Shown here: positions 47,866-50,606 of the stretch, piece after piece | Layout: each line of letters opens with the position of its first letter | How positions within the stretch are numbered: the stretch's first letter is position 1 | From: Liolophura sinensis | Lineage: Eukaryota; Mollusca; Polyplacophora; Chitonida; Chitonidae | DNA length: 50,606 nt | NCBI RefSeq assembly: GCF_032854445.1 | Contig: NW_027018258.1 | Span: 1-50,606 of the forward strand | Direction: 5' to 3' | Position numbers and translations under genes: made by a program | The notes under the pieces: model-generated | Seen by the model: only the letters and a program-made list of their open reading frames with translations | Told to the model about the DNA's origin: nothing | Database searches by the model: none

Positions 47866-50606
47866 GCTCTCCGACCAATACTTTTGGCTGTAGCCACAAA
47901 TGAATAATCAATGATGTCAAGATCACGTGCCCAGCAACGGCTCTTACTCCATGGAAACCAAAGAAATTTGCAATTTTTCAACAGATGGAGATGCCTGGCC
48001 CTATTGCGCATCCTTTGGCACCTTATTGATGTGGGTCAGTGTTCAATTGTACTTTTTACAGCGGATTGTATCAAGTACCTTGTGTTTTTTTTATATACAA
48101 ATGGTGTGGTTTTTCTACATGTAGATAAAGACATTGAGTTTGTCTTCGACTTAGAAGTAAGACATTTGCTGGGTGAGTTAAATGGGCTTGGCCCAAAGAT
48201 TTGACGTCGTCTGGGCTACCGAAGGGCACATAACTTATAATGAAAAGTTGAATATAGTAATGACCAGTCGCGATTGTACATAGTTAATGTAGCCGATTTC
48301 AATTCGCAAAAAGACGAGGCAAAAATCCAAAAGTGGAAAAACTGTTCCAATGCTGCTGGTAAGAGGCTAATCCGACGTATTTTGTGACGAGAAATCGAAT
48401 GGTGCAAACCGCGTTGCTCTCCGACCAATACTTTTGGCTGTAGCCACAAATGAATAATCAATGATGTCAAGATCACGTGCCCAACAACGGCTCTTACTCC
48501 ATGGAAACCAAAGAAATTTGCAATTTTTCAACAGATGGAGATGCCTGGCCCTATTGCGCATCCTTTGGTACCTTATTGATGTGGGTCAGTGTTCAATTGT
48601 ACTTTTTACAGCGGATTGTATCAAGTACCTTTTGTTTTTTTTATATACAAATGGTGTGGTTTTTCTACATGTAGATAAAGACATTGAGTTTGTCTTCGAC
48701 TTAGAAGTAAGACATTTGTTGGGTGAGTTAAATGGGCTTGGCCCAAAGATTTGACGTCGTCTGGGCTACCGAAGGGCACATAACTTATAATGAAATGTTG
48801 AATATAGTAATGACCAGTCGCGATTGTACATAGTTAATGTAGCCGATTTCAATTAGCAAAATGACCAGGCAAAAATCCAAAAGTGGAAAAACTGTTCCAA
48901 TGCTGCTGGTAAGAGGCTAATCCGACGTATTTTGTGACGAGAAATCGAATGGTGCAAACCGCGTTGCTCTCCGACCAATACTTTTGGCTGTAGCCACAAA
49001 TGAATAATCAATGATGTCAAGATCACGTGCCCAGCAACGGCTCTTACTCCATGGAAACCAAGGAAATTTGCAATTTTTCAACAGCTGGAGATGCCTGGCC
49101 CAATTGCGCATCCTTTGGCACCTTATTGATGTGGGTCAGTGTTCAATTGTACTTTTTACAGCGGATTGTATCAAGTACCTTGTGGTTTTTTTATATACAA
49201 ATGGTGTGGTTTTTCTACATGTAGATAAAGACATTGAGTTTGTCTTCGACTTAGAAGTAAGACATTTGCTGGGTGAGATAAATGGGCTTGGCCCAAAGAT
49301 TTGACGTCGTCTGGGCTACCGAAGGGCACATAACTTATAATAAAAAGTTAAATATAGTTATGACCAGTCGCGATTGTACTTAGGTAATGTAGCCGATTTC
49401 AATTCGCAAAAAACAAGGCAAAAATCCAAAATTGGAAAAACTGTTCCAATGCTGCTGGTAAGAGGCTAATCCGACGTATTTTGTGACGAGAAATCGAATG
49501 GTGCAAACCGCGTTGCTCTCCGACCAATACTTTTGGCTGTAGCCACAAATGAATAATGAATGATGTCAAGATCACGTGCCCAGCAACGGCTCTTACTCCA
49601 TGGAAACCAAAGAAATTTGCAATTTTTCAACAGATGAGATGCCTGGCCCTATTGCGCATCCTTTGGCACCTTATTGATGTGGTGTCAGTGTTCAATTGTA
49701 CTTTTTACAGCGGATTGTATCAAGTACCTTGTGTTTTTTTTATATACAAATGGTGTGGTTTTTCTACATGTAGATAAAGACATTGAGTTTGTCTTCGACT
49801 TAGAAGTAAGACATTTGCTGGGTGAGTTAAATGGGCTTGGCCCAAAGATTTGACGTCGTCTGGGCTACCGAAGGGCATAACTTATAATGAAAAGTTGAAT
49901 ATAGTAATGACCAGTCGCGATTGTACATAGTTAATGTAGCCGATTTCAATTCGCAAAAAGACGAGGCAAAAATCCAAAAGTGGAAAAACTGTTCAATGCT
50001 GCTGGTAAGAGGCTAATCCGACGTATTTTGTGACGAGAAATCGAATGGTGCAAACCGCGTTGCTCTCCGACCAATACTTTTGGCTGTAGCCACAAATGAA
50101 TAATCAATGATGTCAAGATCACGTGCCCAGCAACGGCTCTTACTCCATGGAAACCAAAGAAATTTGCAATTTTTCAACAGCTGGAGATGCCTGGCCAATT
50201 GCGCATCCTTTGGCACCTTATTGATGTGGGTCAGTGTTCAATTGTACTTTTTACAGCGGATTGTATCAAGTACCTTGTGTTTTTTTTATATACAAATGGT
50301 GTGGTTTTTCTACATGTAGATAAAGACATTGAGTTTGTCTTCGACCTAGAAGTAAGACATTTGCTGGGTGAGTTAAATGGGCTTGGCCCAAAGATTTGAC
50401 GTCGTCTGGCTACCGAAGGGCACATAACTTATAATGAAAAGTTGAATATAGTAATGACCAGTCGCGATTGTACATAGTTAATGCAGCCGATTTCATAAGC
50501 GAAAAGACCAGGCAAAAATCCAAAAGTGGAAAAACTGTTCCAATGCTGCTGGTAAGAGGCTAATCCGACGTATTTTGTGGACGAGAAATCGAATGGTGCA
50601 AACCGC
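47866..50606 (+). repeat. Right-end monomers m88-m92, rearranged families
   Basis: m88 and m91 are chimeras: an AAAGAA, CAGATGG, CCCTATT front joined to a GACGAGG-class rear. m89 and m90 repeat m85 and m86 at a period of 2,199, including the rare CCCAACAACGG (m85, m89) and AATAATGAATG (m86, m90). In the first round m86 is followed by m87 then m88; in the second, m90 is followed at once by the m88-like m91, so one monomer is missing. m92 resembles m84 (AAAGAA, GACCTAGAAG, GCAGCC, CGAAAAG) but lacks TTTAGC and GTGATT. Confidence 0.85.
49515..50606 (+). other. Indel-rich right contig edge (m91-m92)
   Basis: About eight private one- or two-base indels occur here: CAGATGAGATG, GTGGTGTCAG, GGGCATAAC (CA lost), CTGTTCAATG, CTGGCCAATT, TCTGGCTACC, TTTCATAAGC and TGTGGACG. 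The preceding 33 kb has hardly any outside the T-run. The mirror image of this pattern at the left end suggests thin read coverage at both contig ends. Confidence 0.8.

Larger units (their letters stand above)
1..50606 (+). repeat. Satellite DNA array, about 92 tandem copies of a 550-base monomer
   Basis: The landmark GTGCCCAGCAAC (CCCAACAAC in two copies, AGCATCGG in one, CACAGC in one) recurs from base 62 to base 50123. That gives 92 copies and a mean period of 550.1 bases. All copies are head-to-tail and no non-satellite base separates them. Clean copies differ from one another at only a handful of positions, so the family is young or well homogenised. Neither end shows a flank, so the true array is larger or the contig is all satellite. 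The open frames, 60 to 118 codons, shift with the length of a T-run and occur on both strands, so I read them as chance. The family is not one I recognise. Long monomer, length and higher-order structure fit eukaryotic heterochromatin; a centromeric role is inference only. Confidence 0.98.

Noticed and set aside
1-50606. CRISPR array
   Set aside because: The repeats are contiguous 550-base units with no short repeat/unique spacer pattern, and there are no cas-like genes.
1-50606. Transposon or LTR origin with terminal repeats or target-site duplications
   Set aside because: There are no terminal inverted repeats, no LTR-type TG...CA ends at a fixed border, no coding remnants and no interruption of the tandem order.

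Overview
The window holds a single kind of sequence: a head-to-tail tandem (satellite) array. A monomer of about 550 bases, roughly 41% G+C by my count of one consensus copy, is repeated 92 times from the first base to the last, always in the same orientation. I find no unique DNA, transposon, RNA gene, CRISPR array or credible protein-coding gene. Fifty kilobases without a gene, built from long nearly identical monomers with higher-order structure, point to a eukaryotic heterochromatic or centromere-like satellite. I cannot name the species, and I do not recognise the monomer as a known satellite.

Numbering used here: monomers are m1 to m92, each starting at GCTCTCCGAC (window base 1 = monomer base 1). 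A copy normally starts 61 bases before its GTGCCCAGCAAC landmark. Monomer lengths are nearly all 549, 550 or 551. The differences come mainly from a T-run (T7/T8/T9, monomer bases 220-227) and a one-base deletion near base 447 in one family.

Layout: (1) 1-5504, m1-m10, with many private one-base indels, probably unpolished contig end. (2) 5505-7705, near-consensus copies. (3) 7706-12113, a five-monomer repeat. (4) 12114-15415, a three-monomer repeat, then a linker copy m29. (5) 15966-20918, a clean three-monomer unit of 1,651 bases present three times. (6) 20919-24773, alternating A and B monomers. (7) 24774-26424, a displaced piece of the trimer. (8) 26425-31922, a mixed region with a four-monomer repeat. 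(9) 31923-47865, a right-hand domain with a seven-monomer unit of 3,848 bases and a five-monomer unit of 2,749 bases that share members. (10) 47866-50606, a shorter scrambled version of the same families, with indels again rising in the last 1.1 kb.

Nothing works as a gene set. The biological content is the array's history: local amplification of monomer groups, crossover inside monomers, and uneven conservation along the monomer (a nearly fixed block of about 150 bases across the monomer junction, and a variable block of about 100 bases). The array has no flank at either end, so it continues beyond the window or the window is a whole contig made only of satellite.
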